Position numbers and translations under genes: made by a program. From the NCBI GenBank assembly GCA_002482815.1, contig DLGS01000428.1, forward strand, positions 638-8,376: 7,739 bases of DNA. Reading direction: 5' to 3'. The DNA comes from Bacteroidetes bacterium UBA7688 (GTDB lineage: Bacteria > Bacteroidota > Bacteroidia > Chitinophagales > Chitinophagaceae). Below, piece by piece: positions 1-6,277 of the stretch (its first letter is position 1; the number at the start of each line of letters is the position of its first letter). Under the pieces are notes generated by a model that did not search any database, was not told the DNA's origin, and saw only the letters and a list, made by a program, of their open reading frames with translations.

Positions 1-575
1 TCCGAACCCCAAACGCGTTGCAGAATTTCATTCCGCAGGAATACACGTCCCGGTTTGGACGCCAGAAGAGATAAGAGTTCAAATTCCTTTTTGGCCAGCA
101 CAATTTCTGTGCCTTTGTAGGTAACGGTGAACTTCGTTTTGTTGATTTCGAGATCACCCAGTACCATACGCTCTTCGGTTTCGCGGTCCTTTTTCATCCG
201 GCGCAGCACAGCGCTCACGCGCGTGGCCAGCAGCTCGGGCTTGATAGGCTTGGTGATGTAGTCGTCAGCTCCTGTCTGCAAGCCGGTGATTTCAGATTTC
301 TCATCGCGCAGAGCGGTCAGGAAAATGACCGGCGTTTTTTCGAAATCAGGCATCACCCGCAGTTCGCGCAAGGTTTGCAAACCATCCTTTTCGGGCATCA
401 TCATATCCAGCAAAATCAGATCGGGCTGGAATGTTCTTGCTTTCCGGATGGCGTCCACACCGTTTACGGCTGTCTCGGTGAGATAGCCTTTACTTTTGAG
501 ATTGTAATTGATGAACTCGATAATATCCGGTTCGTCGTCAACAATCAGTATTTTTTCTGGAAGTTCCTGCATCAT
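1..575 (-). CDS. OmpR/PhoB-family DNA-binding response regulator (C-terminus cut by window edge)
   Basis: Cytoplasmic two-component response regulator: an unseen sensor kinase would phosphorylate it, and it would then bind promoter DNA. The 191 visible residues carry a complete receiver domain (about 8-122): acidic pair D13-D14 in ILIVDDEPD, phosphoacceptor D57 in LILLDMMMPEKDG, switch threonine T87 in IFLTA, and conserved K109 in DDYITKPIKP. A linker follows, then the start of a winged-helix output domain (about 134 onward: MVLGDLEINK, then KKEFELLSLLASKPGRVF and EILQRVWGS). OmpR-family proteins usually have about 230 residues, so some 40 residues with the recognition wing lie outside the window. 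Two adjacent ATGs (575 and 572) are possible starts; an in-frame TAA lies shortly upstream. No kinase gene follows in view; it may lie beyond position 1. The family assignment is firm; the regulon is unknown. Confidence 0.95.
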   Translation of the reverse strand, partial: MMQELPEKILIVDDEPDIIEFINYNLKSKGYLTETAVNGVDAIRKARTFQPDLILLDMMMPEKDGLQTLRELRVMPDFEKTPVIFLTALRDEKSEITGLQTGADDYITKPIKPELLATRVSAVLRRMKKDRETEERMVLGDLEINKTKFTVTYKGTEIVLAKKEFELLSLLASKPGRVFLRNEILQRVWGS

Positions 576-674
576 ATCAGAGTGCAATGTTACCACGGTG
601 TTTACTTTTTAGGTACGAAATGAGATTATGTTATTGTTAAGCCGGGATTACCAAAATGTAACCAAAGGAACATC

Positions 675-1046
675 TTATTTTAAATAATCCACCAAAGCAT
701 TCATATCGGCCTCGCTGATATCATTAAAAGAAGGCATGGCAGACTTGTTCCATTTTTCGTAAAGCGCCACTGCATAGGGGTCTCCGCTGCCGATTACGGT
801 TTGCGAATTGCGGATAAACGCTTTAAGTTTCTCCGTATCCCCACCCCATCGTTGTTGCACACCCGCCAGTGCAGGGCCTATTTTATCTTCTTTGAATCCG
901 TGGCACATCCCGCAGCGGGCAGTGAACAAGGCTTCGGTTTTGGTTTCAGGACTTTCCGGAGCAGAATTGGTTTGGGTATTATCGCCGCAGGCAAGCAGGA
1001 AGCTGAGCGCCACAAGGCCGGTAATCAGATATTTTTTGTGCTGCAT
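675..1046 (-). CDS. Small class I c-type cytochrome lipoprotein
   Basis: Predicted 123-residue single-haem cytochrome c, exported and membrane-anchored by a lipid, probably carrying electrons in the periplasm. The N-terminus is a lipoprotein signal: K4-K5, a hydrophobic stretch, and the lipobox LLAC with lipidated C20. A low-complexity linker (about 21-37, rich in N, S, P, E, T) leads to the haem domain. Haem attachment is CGMCH (C45, C48, proximal H49), followed by the usual KIGPALAGV segment; M104 in AMPSF is the likely axial methionine, and the C-terminal helix ends NALVDYLK. The frame is open up to ATG 1088, but I chose ATG 1046 because it gives a proper lipoprotein signal and because a promoter-like element (1065-1095) lies between the two. 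No oxidase or dehydrogenase partner is adjacent, so its redox partner is unknown. Confidence 0.9.
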   Translation of the reverse strand: MQHKKYLITGLVALSFLLACGDNTQTNSAPESPETKTEALFTARCGMCHGFKEDKIGPALAGVQQRWGGDTEKLKAFIRNSQTVIGSGDPYAVALYEKWNKSAMPSFNDISEADMNALVDYLK

Positions 1047-1064
1047 AAATGAAATGACAAGACA

Positions 1065-1095
1065 CAAAGTTGCCGTAAATAAAAGCAAGACCCAA
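1065..1095 (-). promoter_or_regulatory. Putative Bacteroidota-type promoter of the cytochrome c gene
   Basis: On the minus strand, TTG (1095-1093) is followed after 20 nt by CAACTTTG (1072-1065), one mismatch from the TAnnTTTG -7 element known in Bacteroidota; the spacing falls in the reported range for such promoters. Transcription would start near 1058, some 12 nt before the ATG at 1046. This is a pattern match only. Confidence 0.4.
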
Positions 1096-1104
1096 AAAAT
1101 TGTT

Positions 1105-1209
1105 AGTCAGGAATCAGGTGACAGTAGTCAGTGGTCAGGGAACAGTAGTCAGGAATCAGGGAAAAGTAGTCAGGAATCAGGGAACAGTATTCAGGGCTCA
1201 GGGAATTAT
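1105..1209. repeat. 21-bp tandem repeat, five units, built from CAG-centred heptads
   Basis: Five consecutive 21-bp units (1105-1125, 1126-1146, 1147-1167, 1168-1188, 1189-1209). Units 3 and 4 differ at a single base; units 1 and 2 differ from them at a few positions, and unit 5 is the most diverged. Each unit consists of three heptads of the type GTCAGGA / ATCAGGG / AACAGTA. The trinucleotide at 7-bp steps from 1108 to 1201 is CAG at 13 of 14 positions, the exception being AAG at 1164. The array fills most of the intergenic space between the cytochrome c promoter and the GlxA-type gene, and its last unit covers that gene's stop codon (1206-1208). It resembles in style the short tandemly repeated heptamers described in cyanobacteria. 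It has no spacers, so it is not CRISPR. Confidence 0.9.
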
Positions 1210-2192
1210 GATCCCTTTATGGCCACTTTACTATACTTTCCTTTGTACTCCAGCGGCGACATGCCGGTTATTTTCCGGAACACTTCGCGGAAGGCTTTTA
1301 CATCGGCATACCCCACTTCATACATCACCTCGTTCACTGATTTACGATTGCTTTCAAATGATTTTTTGGCTGCCTCAACCTTCACCCGCTGCGCATATTC
1401 AATGGGGGTATTTCCCGTTGCTTTAATAAATCTGCGGTCAAAATTCCTGCGGCTCACATTGAACTTTGCCGACAAATCGTCGATGGTCATTTTTTCATCA
1501 ATATTTGTTTCAAGATAGTCCTGGGCCTGCGGCACCACTTCATCCTCATGCTGCTTTTGTCCGCTGAAAATAGCAAACTGAGACTGGGTATTCCGGTCTA
1601 TCTCAATCTGAAACACTTTTGAACAATAAACAGCCGTTTCCCGGTCGTAATATTTTTCCACCAGATAGATCATCAGGTTGAGAAAGGAATAAGCGCCACC
1701 ATTGGTGTAGATACCCTTTTCTTCTGTTATCAGTTTATCTATCTCCAAATTGACATTTGGAAACATTACTTTGAAATTTTCGGTGACCGACCAATGGGTG
1801 GAACAGCTTTTGCCGTCCAGCAAGCCTGAAGCAGCCAGCATAAATGCGCCTGTACAGATGGTCGCAATTTCTGCACCATTGCGGTATTGCTTTTCCAGCC
1901 AGGCAATCAACAACTCGTTACCCTTTAGCGCAAGCTTATAATTATGATTTAAGGAAGGTATGATGATAAGGTCAGTTTTTGCGATAGCCGCTATATTCAG
2001 GTGAGGCTTCACGGTGAAAAGACCACCATTGAAATCTACCGAATCAGAAATGCCGGCCAGTTGAATGTTGAACATCTCAACTCCCTTTTTGTCTTTCCTG
2101 AAAGCATTCGCCTTATTGAATATTTCATAAGCCCCTGTGATACTACTCAGGTTATTATCACCTTCCGGGACGATGATTATAAGTTGCTTCAT
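1206..2192 (-). CDS. GlxA-type transcriptional regulator: DJ-1/PfpI-like domain plus AraC helix-turn-helix
   Basis: A 328-residue cytoplasmic regulator. Residues 1-185 form a DJ-1/PfpI (class I glutamine amidotransferase-like) domain: MKQLIIIVPEG strand, the 'LIIIPS' strand (75-80), and a nucleophile-elbow-like ATICTGAFMLAASGLLDG (110-127) with C113, followed by STHW (131-134), the signature seen in GlxA relatives. Residues about 222-316 are a paired AraC/XylS helix-turn-helix domain: MTIDDLSAKFNVSRRNFDRRF, then EVMYEVGYADVKAFREVFRKITGMSPLEY. In such proteins the N-terminal domain is thought to sense a small molecule rather than act as an enzyme. ATGs at 2261 and 2219 are also in frame, but the strand order of the domain begins at MKQLII and a promoter-like element lies at 2207-2237, so 2192 is preferred. 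It is divergent from the DinB/AHSA1 pair, its probable target; the ligand is unknown. Confidence 0.92.
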   Translation of the reverse strand: MKQLIIIVPEGDNNLSSITGAYEIFNKANAFRKDKKGVEMFNIQLAGISDSVDFNGGLFTVKPHLNIAAIAKTDLIIIPSLNHNYKLALKGNELLIAWLEKQYRNGAEIATICTGAFMLAASGLLDGKSCSTHWSVTENFKVMFPNVNLEIDKLITEEKGIYTNGGAYSFLNLMIYLVEKYYDRETAVYCSKVFQIEIDRNTQSQFAIFSGQKQHEDEVVPQAQDYLETNIDEKMTIDDLSAKFNVSRRNFDRRFIKATGNTPIEYAQRVKVEAAKKSFESNRKSVNEVMYEVGYADVKAFREVFRKITGMSPLEYKGKYSKVAIKGS

Positions 2193-2206
2193 GCCATAAT
2201 TTTGAA

Positions 2207-2237
2207 CAAAGGTAGGCATTAAGCTTGTCCAAATCAA
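2207..2237 (-). promoter_or_regulatory. Putative promoter of the GlxA-type regulator gene
   Basis: On the minus strand, TTG (2237-2235) is followed after 20 nt by TACCTTTG (2214-2207), a full match to the Bacteroidota TAnnTTTG -7 element. The predicted start of transcription near 2200 leaves a leader of under ten bases before ATG 2192 and would exclude the two upstream ATGs. Inferred from pattern and spacing only. Confidence 0.45.
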
Positions 2238-2285
2238 CCCACCATAAAGTCTATTTAACACCCCTCATAAGTAAAATTCCGACAA

Positions 2286-2293
2286 TACATTTG
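2286..2293 (+). promoter_or_regulatory. Putative -7 promoter element of the DinB-AHSA1 pair
   Basis: TACATTTG exactly matches the Bacteroidota TAnnTTTG -7 element and lies 27 bp before the DinB-like start codon, a reasonable leader length. I find no TTG at the usual 17-23 bp upstream, so the -33 half is weak or absent. A weak -33 would fit a promoter needing an activator, such as the divergent AraC-type protein, but that is inference. Confidence 0.4.
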
Positions 2294-2320
2294 CAGTACA
2301 CAATTTAAAACTTCTAAAAA

Positions 2321-2800
2321 ATGACACACACAGAAACTAGTGTAAAAATGGTTTTAGACCGTTGGTATGCATCGATAAAAAGCTGCGACAACATCATCAG
2401 CAACCTTAGTGATGAGCTTATGCAAAAGGAAATTGCACCCGGCAAAAACAGGGGCGCTTATTTGCTTGGACACCTGATTGCTGTACACGACGATATGCTG
2501 GTTCTACTGGATATGGGTGAAAAACTCTATCCTGAATTGAGTGAACCATTCATCAAATCTCCAGACAAAGCCGCAAGCCATATTCCTTCAGTATCAGAAT
2601 TAAGAGGTTTCTGGGCCAATCAGAATGAAGTAATGAAACAAAAAAACGACCAGCTGAGCACGGAAGAATGGTTTGAAAAACACACTGCGGTATCTGCTGA
2701 AGATTTTGCCAATGAGCCACATAGAAATAAATTGAACATTATCATCACCCGAACATCTCATTTGCAATACCATACCGGGCAACTCGTATTACTTAAATAA
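2321..2800 (+). CDS. DinB-like (DinB/YfiT four-helix bundle) family protein
   Basis: A 159-residue cytoplasmic protein of predicted all-helical fold. DinB/YfiT-type proteins coordinate a divalent metal with three histidines; the equivalents here are H51 in YLLGHLIAVHDDML and the pair H147/H151 in SHLQYHTGQLVLLK, all in the expected places (end of helix 2 and the HxxxH of the last helix). Length is usual for the family. Some family members are thiol-dependent transferases, but most have no known reaction and none can be assigned here. The name refers to the Bacillus DNA-damage-inducible protein and not to DNA polymerase IV. It begins the plus-strand side of a divergent promoter region and lies 17 bp before the AHSA1 gene, so the two are probably co-transcribed and may be controlled by the GlxA-type regulator. 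Confidence 0.85.
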   Translation: MTHTETSVKMVLDRWYASIKSCDNIISNLSDELMQKEIAPGKNRGAYLLGHLIAVHDDMLVLLDMGEKLYPELSEPFIKSPDKAASHIPSVSELRGFWANQNEVMKQKNDQLSTEEWFEKHTAVSAEDFANEPHRNKLNIIITRTSHLQYHTGQLVLLK

Positions 2801-2817
2801 CCTTAAATAATCACACA

Positions 2818-3261
2818 ATGACTGCAACCAATTATACCACATCAATTGTGGTGAACAAAACTGCCGGAGAAGTTTTCGCTGCCATCAACAATGTAAGGGA
2901 ATGGTGGCAGGGAGAAATAGAAGGCATTACAGATCGGCTCAATGAAGTGTTTACCTATCGGATGGAAGACATTCATTTTTCTAAACAAAAAATAGTGGAA
3001 TTTATCCCGGACGAAAAAGTGGTTTGGGAGGTAATGGACAGTGGCCTGAATTTCCTGAAAGACAAGGCCGAATGGAACGGAACGAAAATCAGTTTTGACA
3101 TTACCGCGAAGGATATCCAGACTGAACTGCGTTTCACGCATCATGGCTTAATGCCCTCCGTAGAATGCTATGATGTTTGCTCCGGTGCCTGGGAACAAAT
3201 CATTCAGAAAAGTCTGTTTAATTATATCACAACAGGAAAAGGGAGCAAGGTTTTCGGGTAA
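2818..3261 (+). CDS. SRPBCC/AHSA1-like domain protein
   Basis: A 147-residue single-domain protein of the SRPBCC (START/Bet v 1-like) superfamily, in the branch related to the Aha1 C-terminal domain (AHSA1). Diagnostic features are the opening TTSIVVNKTAGEVFAAINNVREWW (residues 7-30: strand 1, then the helix carrying the W29-W30 pair), the middle strands VEFIPDEKVVWEV (60-72) and KISFDITAKD (90-99), TELRFTHHGL (102-111), and the long C-terminal helix with W125 and ITTGKG at the end. This fold makes a deep cavity for hydrophobic ligands. The annotation 'activator of Hsp90 ATPase' often given to such proteins is a homology label and not a demonstrated role in bacteria. Probable second gene of the DinB-AHSA1 operon. 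Ligand unknown. Confidence 0.85.
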   Translation: MTATNYTTSIVVNKTAGEVFAAINNVREWWQGEIEGITDRLNEVFTYRMEDIHFSKQKIVEFIPDEKVVWEVMDSGLNFLKDKAEWNGTKISFDITAKDIQTELRFTHHGLMPSVECYDVCSGAWEQIIQKSLFNYITTGKGSKVFG

Positions 3262-3307
3262 AAAACTGAAGCGTGAAGCTTATGAAATCCATTTTCTGAA
3301 GCCGGCA

Positions 3308-3345
3308 AAGCACTACCTTTAATTTTCAAATTGAAGGTAGTGCTT
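3308..3345 (+). repeat. Near-perfect 18-bp hairpin spanning the start of the HD gene
   Basis: Bases 3308-3325 pair with 3328-3345: 17 Watson-Crick pairs and one G-T pair (3320/3333), leaving only two unpaired bases at the tip (in practice a loop of several bases). The outer 12 bp (AAGCACTACCTT and its complement) match perfectly. Neither side is followed by a clear run of T, so it is not a textbook intrinsic terminator, though it could still end the DinB-AHSA1 transcript. Its 3' arm contains both possible start codons of the next gene (TTG 3331, GTG 3340), so in RNA it would hide them. It could instead be an operator. Confidence 0.75.
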
Positions 3346-3954
3346 AAAGAAACTTTTGCTGAGCTTTTGACCAATTATACAGACCATACAGGCCTGACAA
3401 ATGAATTGTGGGACGAGATTGAACAACACTATTCAGAACCAGGCAGATACTATCATACGCCGGAACATCTGGAGAATCTGCTGACACAATTAACAACAGT
3501 GAAAGCTGAAGTAAAAAACTGGCATACGGTTTTGTTCAGCCTTTATTACCACGATATTATCTACAATGCCCAGCGTGGCGACAACGAGGAAAGGAGTGCT
3601 GAGCTTGCAGTGAAAAGAATGGAACAGATTGCTGTTCCTATGGAAATGATCTCACGCTGCAAATCACAAATTTTAGCCACAAAATCACATCTTTTATCTG
3701 CTGACAGTGACACGAATTACTTTACTGATGCTGATCTTTCTATATTAGGTCAGGAATGGGAAGTATATTCGTCCTACTGCAATGCTGTACGAAAAGAATA
3801 TGCTGTTTATCCGGATCTGGTATACAAACCGGGGCGCAAAAAAGTAATCCGGCATTTCCTGGGCATGGAACGCATTTACAAATCAGATTATTTTTATAGC
3901 AAATTTGAAATTCAGGCCAAACAGAACTTAGAAAAAGAGCTTGGCATGTTTTAA
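3340..3954 (+). CDS. Predicted HD-superfamily metal-dependent phosphohydrolase (COG4339-like), non-ATG start
   Basis: A protein of 204 residues if it starts at GTG 3340 (207 from TTG 3331). It resembles the predicted metal-dependent HD phosphohydrolases of about 200 residues. Candidate metal ligands, numbered from GTG 3340, are H39 and H43 in RYYHTPEHLENLL, the H71-D72 doublet in SLYYHDIIYNA, H117 in ILATKSHLL, and D130/D132 in YFTDADLSILG; GRKKVIRHFLGMERI (166-180) is another conserved-looking block. The substrate is unknown; HD enzymes typically hydrolyse phosphate esters of nucleotides. There is no ATG between the upstream in-frame TGA (3283-3285) and the conserved region. I chose GTG 3340 because it gives the N-terminus M-L-K-E-T-F, which I recall as typical of relatives; TTG 3331 stays possible. 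Both starts lie in a strong hairpin. Only 17 bp separate it from the S41 peptidase gene, suggesting co-transcription. Confidence 0.85.
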   Translation: MLKETFAELLTNYTDHTGLTNELWDEIEQHYSEPGRYYHTPEHLENLLTQLTTVKAEVKNWHTVLFSLYYHDIIYNAQRGDNEERSAELAVKRMEQIAVPMEMISRCKSQILATKSHLLSADSDTNYFTDADLSILGQEWEVYSSYCNAVRKEYAVYPDLVYKPGRKKVIRHFLGMERIYKSDYFYSKFEIQAKQNLEKELGMF

Positions 3955-3971
3955 TCTTTTCAATTTCTCCA

Positions 3972-6194
3972 ATGAAAAAATCCATATATCTGTTCTTTCT
4001 TTTCGTCAGTTCATTACCCGTTTTTGCACAAAGCACAGGTGTGCTTGCGCCATTAAATTTAGACTTTGAAAAAACGGAGAAAGGTACCGCAAGGGGATGG
4101 TATAATTTTGGTGGAGAGGATTACAAAATGGCCCTGGACTCTGCCAACTCCATCAGCGGGCAATACTCCGCTACTATTGAGTTCAAAGGTGGAAGTACTG
4201 GTTTTAATTCCTGGGGCTATACCCTTCCGGATAATTATCCCGGGAAGAAAATAACCTTATCCGGTTTTATCAGAACCGAAAATGTAACAGAAGGATATGC
4301 CGGCCTGTGGATGAGAATTGACCCATCCATTGGTTTTGACAATATGAGTAAAGTGGGAATTAAAGGCACTACGGGGTGGGCAAAATATGAGATTACACTG
4401 GATATGAACCCGCAAAAAACGAAAGCGATTGTTGTGGGTGGATTATTGGTCGGGAAAGGGAAAATGTGGCTGGATAACTTGTCTGTATCCATCGACGGTA
4501 AAGACATCAAAAACGTAAAACCACTCGTAAAGAAACTACTACCTGCTGACCTGGATACACAGTTTAACAAGGGTTCGGGAATTAACGAATTTCAAGCCGG
4601 GAAACAACAACTTGAAAACCTGAAACAGCTTGGATTAATCTGGGGCTTTTTGAAATATCATCATCCAAATATTGCCAAAGGAAACTATAACTGGGATTAT
4701 GAATTATTCCGGATTTTACCGAAAATTCTTGTCTCAGACGACACGAAAAAAAGAGACGAGCTCTTCGTGAGTTGGATTCAAGGCCTTGGAGATTATAAGG
4801 AAAACAATAAAAAGACAAATACCTCTGACGATGTAATCCTTAAACCTGACCTGGACTGGATAGCGAATTCCGGATTTTCAGAAAACCTGCAAGTATTACT
4901 CCAAAAAGTAAAAAATGCGGAGCGCGAAAACGAGCATTATTACATTGGTATGGAAGAAGGAATTGGCAACCCTGATTTCCGCAACGAGCATTTGTATCCG
5001 TCAATGCCCTACCCTGATAATGGATTCAGAATCCTTGCGCTGTTCAGGTATTGGAATATGATTCATTATTTCTTTCCCTACAAACATCTCACAGATAAAA
5101 ACTGGAACCAGGTTCTGCCCGAATATCTGCCGGTATTTATCAATGCATCCACCGAACTGGAATATGAAAAGGCCATGCTGAAGCTTATTGCAGAAGTGCA
5201 CGACACGCATGCCAATCTCTGGGGGGCAGCCGATAAAATTGATCAGTGGAAAGGAAAATTTTATCCTCCTGTCCATGTCCGTTTTATAGAAGACAAACTG
5301 GTGGTAACAGATTATTACAATCCCGAGTTACAAGACAGGACAGGCCTAGCAATCGGAGACGTCATTACCAAAATAAACGGCAGGAGTATCCAAGAAATGA
5401 TCGAAGAAAAATCACCCTACTTTCCCGCATCAAATAAGCCAACACAGCTCCGAAATATGTCGATTGACCTTTTACGCTCCAATAGTCGCACAATTGAAAT
5501 CGCAATCATCGGGAAAGATGAAAAGGAAAAGAATATCCCCCTGAATCTTTACCCGCGTGACAGTTTGAATATCTATAGCTGGTATAAAAAAAGTGACAGC
5601 AAATCATTTAAAATACTGGACAACAACATCGGCTATGTCACACTTCAAACAATTAAAGAAGACGATATTCAACACATCAAAAAGGAATTTAAAGACACCA
5701 AAGGTATCATCATCGACATCCGCAATTACCCGGCCACCTTTGTACCATTTAGTCTGGGTTCTTATTTTACTTCCATGCTAAAACCTTTTGTAAAATTCAG
5801 CACGGGTAGCATGAAAAATCCCGGTGAATTCACGATAAACAAGGTACTGAAAATACCAGGCTTTGGGAAAAGCTATGATGGCAAATTAGTGGTGCTGGTG
5901 AATGAGCAGACACAAAGCCAGGCTGAATATACAGCGATGGCATTCCGGGCGGGAAAAAACACAACAATTATCGGCAGCACCACTGCAGGAGCGGATGGAA
6001 ATGTATCATCAATTCCTTTGCCCGGTGGTTTAAAGAGTATGATTTCGGGTATAGGTGTTTATTATCCTGATGGAAAAGAAACGCAAAGGGTAGGTATTAT
6101 CCCGGATCTTGAAGTAAAGCCAACAATTAAGGGTATCAGGGAAAATCGCGACGAACTAATGGAGAAAGCAATAGAATTAATAAGCGGGCCATAG
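3972..6194 (+). CDS. Secreted S41-family (C-terminal-processing-like) peptidase with N-terminal beta-sandwich domain
   Basis: A 740-residue exported protein. Residues 1-19 are a signal peptide (K2-K3, hydrophobic core, cleavage probably at VFA|Q). Residues about 25-175 look like a carbohydrate-binding-type beta-sandwich (LDFEKTEKGTARGWYNFGG, ATIEFKGG, ITLSGFIRTENV, MWLDNLSVSID). A helical region follows (210-390, with LIWGFLKYHHP and LALFRYWNMIHYFFPY), then LIAEVHDTHANLWG (405-418), a PDZ-like segment (about 433-528, with GLAIGDVITKINGRSI), and the S41 catalytic core (about 550-735). The probable nucleophile is S649 in NEQTQSQAEYTAMAFRAG; GIIIDIRNYP (578-587), GSTTAGADGN (668-677) and VGIIPDLEV (707-715) are S41 landmarks. 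H410 or H413 may take part in catalysis. It has no T9SS sorting domain, so a periplasmic location is likely. Substrate unknown. It lies 17 bp behind the HD gene. Confidence 0.92.
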   Translation: MKKSIYLFFLFVSSLPVFAQSTGVLAPLNLDFEKTEKGTARGWYNFGGEDYKMALDSANSISGQYSATIEFKGGSTGFNSWGYTLPDNYPGKKITLSGFIRTENVTEGYAGLWMRIDPSIGFDNMSKVGIKGTTGWAKYEITLDMNPQKTKAIVVGGLLVGKGKMWLDNLSVSIDGKDIKNVKPLVKKLLPADLDTQFNKGSGINEFQAGKQQLENLKQLGLIWGFLKYHHPNIAKGNYNWDYELFRILPKILVSDDTKKRDELFVSWIQGLGDYKENNKKTNTSDDVILKPDLDWIANSGFSENLQVLLQKVKNAERENEHYYIGMEEGIGNPDFRNEHLYPSMPYPDNGFRILALFRYWNMIHYFFPYKHLTDKNWNQVLPEYLPVFINASTELEYEKAMLKLIAEVHDTHANLWGAADKIDQWKGKFYPPVHVRFIEDKLVVTDYYNPELQDRTGLAIGDVITKINGRSIQEMIEEKSPYFPASNKPTQLRNMSIDLLRSNSRTIEIAIIGKDEKEKNIPLNLYPRDSLNIYSWYKKSDSKSFKILDNNIGYVTLQTIKEDDIQHIKKEFKDTKGIIIDIRNYPATFVPFSLGSYFTSMLKPFVKFSTGSMKNPGEFTINKVLKIPGFGKSYDGKLVVLVNEQTQSQAEYTAMAFRAGKNTTIIGSTTAGADGNVSSIPLPGGLKSMISGIGVYYPDGKETQRVGIIPDLEVKPTIKGIRENRDELMEKAIELISGP

Positions 6195-6236
6195 TGCTTG
6201 ATATTAAAATAATGATATTGCCTTACTGAACTTTAA

Positions 6237-6244
6237 TATATTTG
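6237..6244 (+). promoter_or_regulatory. Putative -7 promoter element of the first VOC gene
   Basis: TATATTTG matches the Bacteroidota TAnnTTTG element exactly and lies 33 bp before the start codon at 6278. A TTG at 6218-6220 precedes it by 16 bp, just short of the usual 17-23 bp. It suggests that the two VOC genes form a unit separate from the S41 gene, which ends 83 bp upstream. Confidence 0.35.
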
Positions 6245-6277
6245 TCCGGATAAAATCACCAATAAAGAGATATACCA

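Noticed and set aside
286..623. Plus-strand frames over the response regulator
   Set aside because: They are shadows of the minus-strand gene, which has all receiver-domain key residues.
1105..1209. CRISPR array
   Set aside because: Units are contiguous 21-bp copies with no unique spacers, and there are no cas genes nearby.
808..1518. A 236-codon plus-strand frame with a heptad-like protein repeat (SQESGNS)
   Set aside because: It lies antisense to the cytochrome c and GlxA-type genes, both with clear family motifs. The apparent protein repeat is only the 21-bp DNA array, which stays in frame because 21 is a multiple of three.
2321..2800. DNA polymerase IV (also called DinB in E. coli)
   Set aside because: The protein is only 159 residues and has the H51/H147/H151 pattern of the DinB/YfiT helical bundle, not polymerase motifs.
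3308..3345. Textbook rho-independent terminator of the AHSA1 gene
   Set aside because: The stem is strong, but no T run follows on either strand and the stem extends into the next coding region. Kept as a hairpin of uncertain role.
6200..6221. AT-rich partial palindrome after the S41 gene as a terminator
   Set aside because: The repeated GATATT is a direct repeat and the potential pairing is short, AT-only and interrupted, so it is not a supportable terminator.
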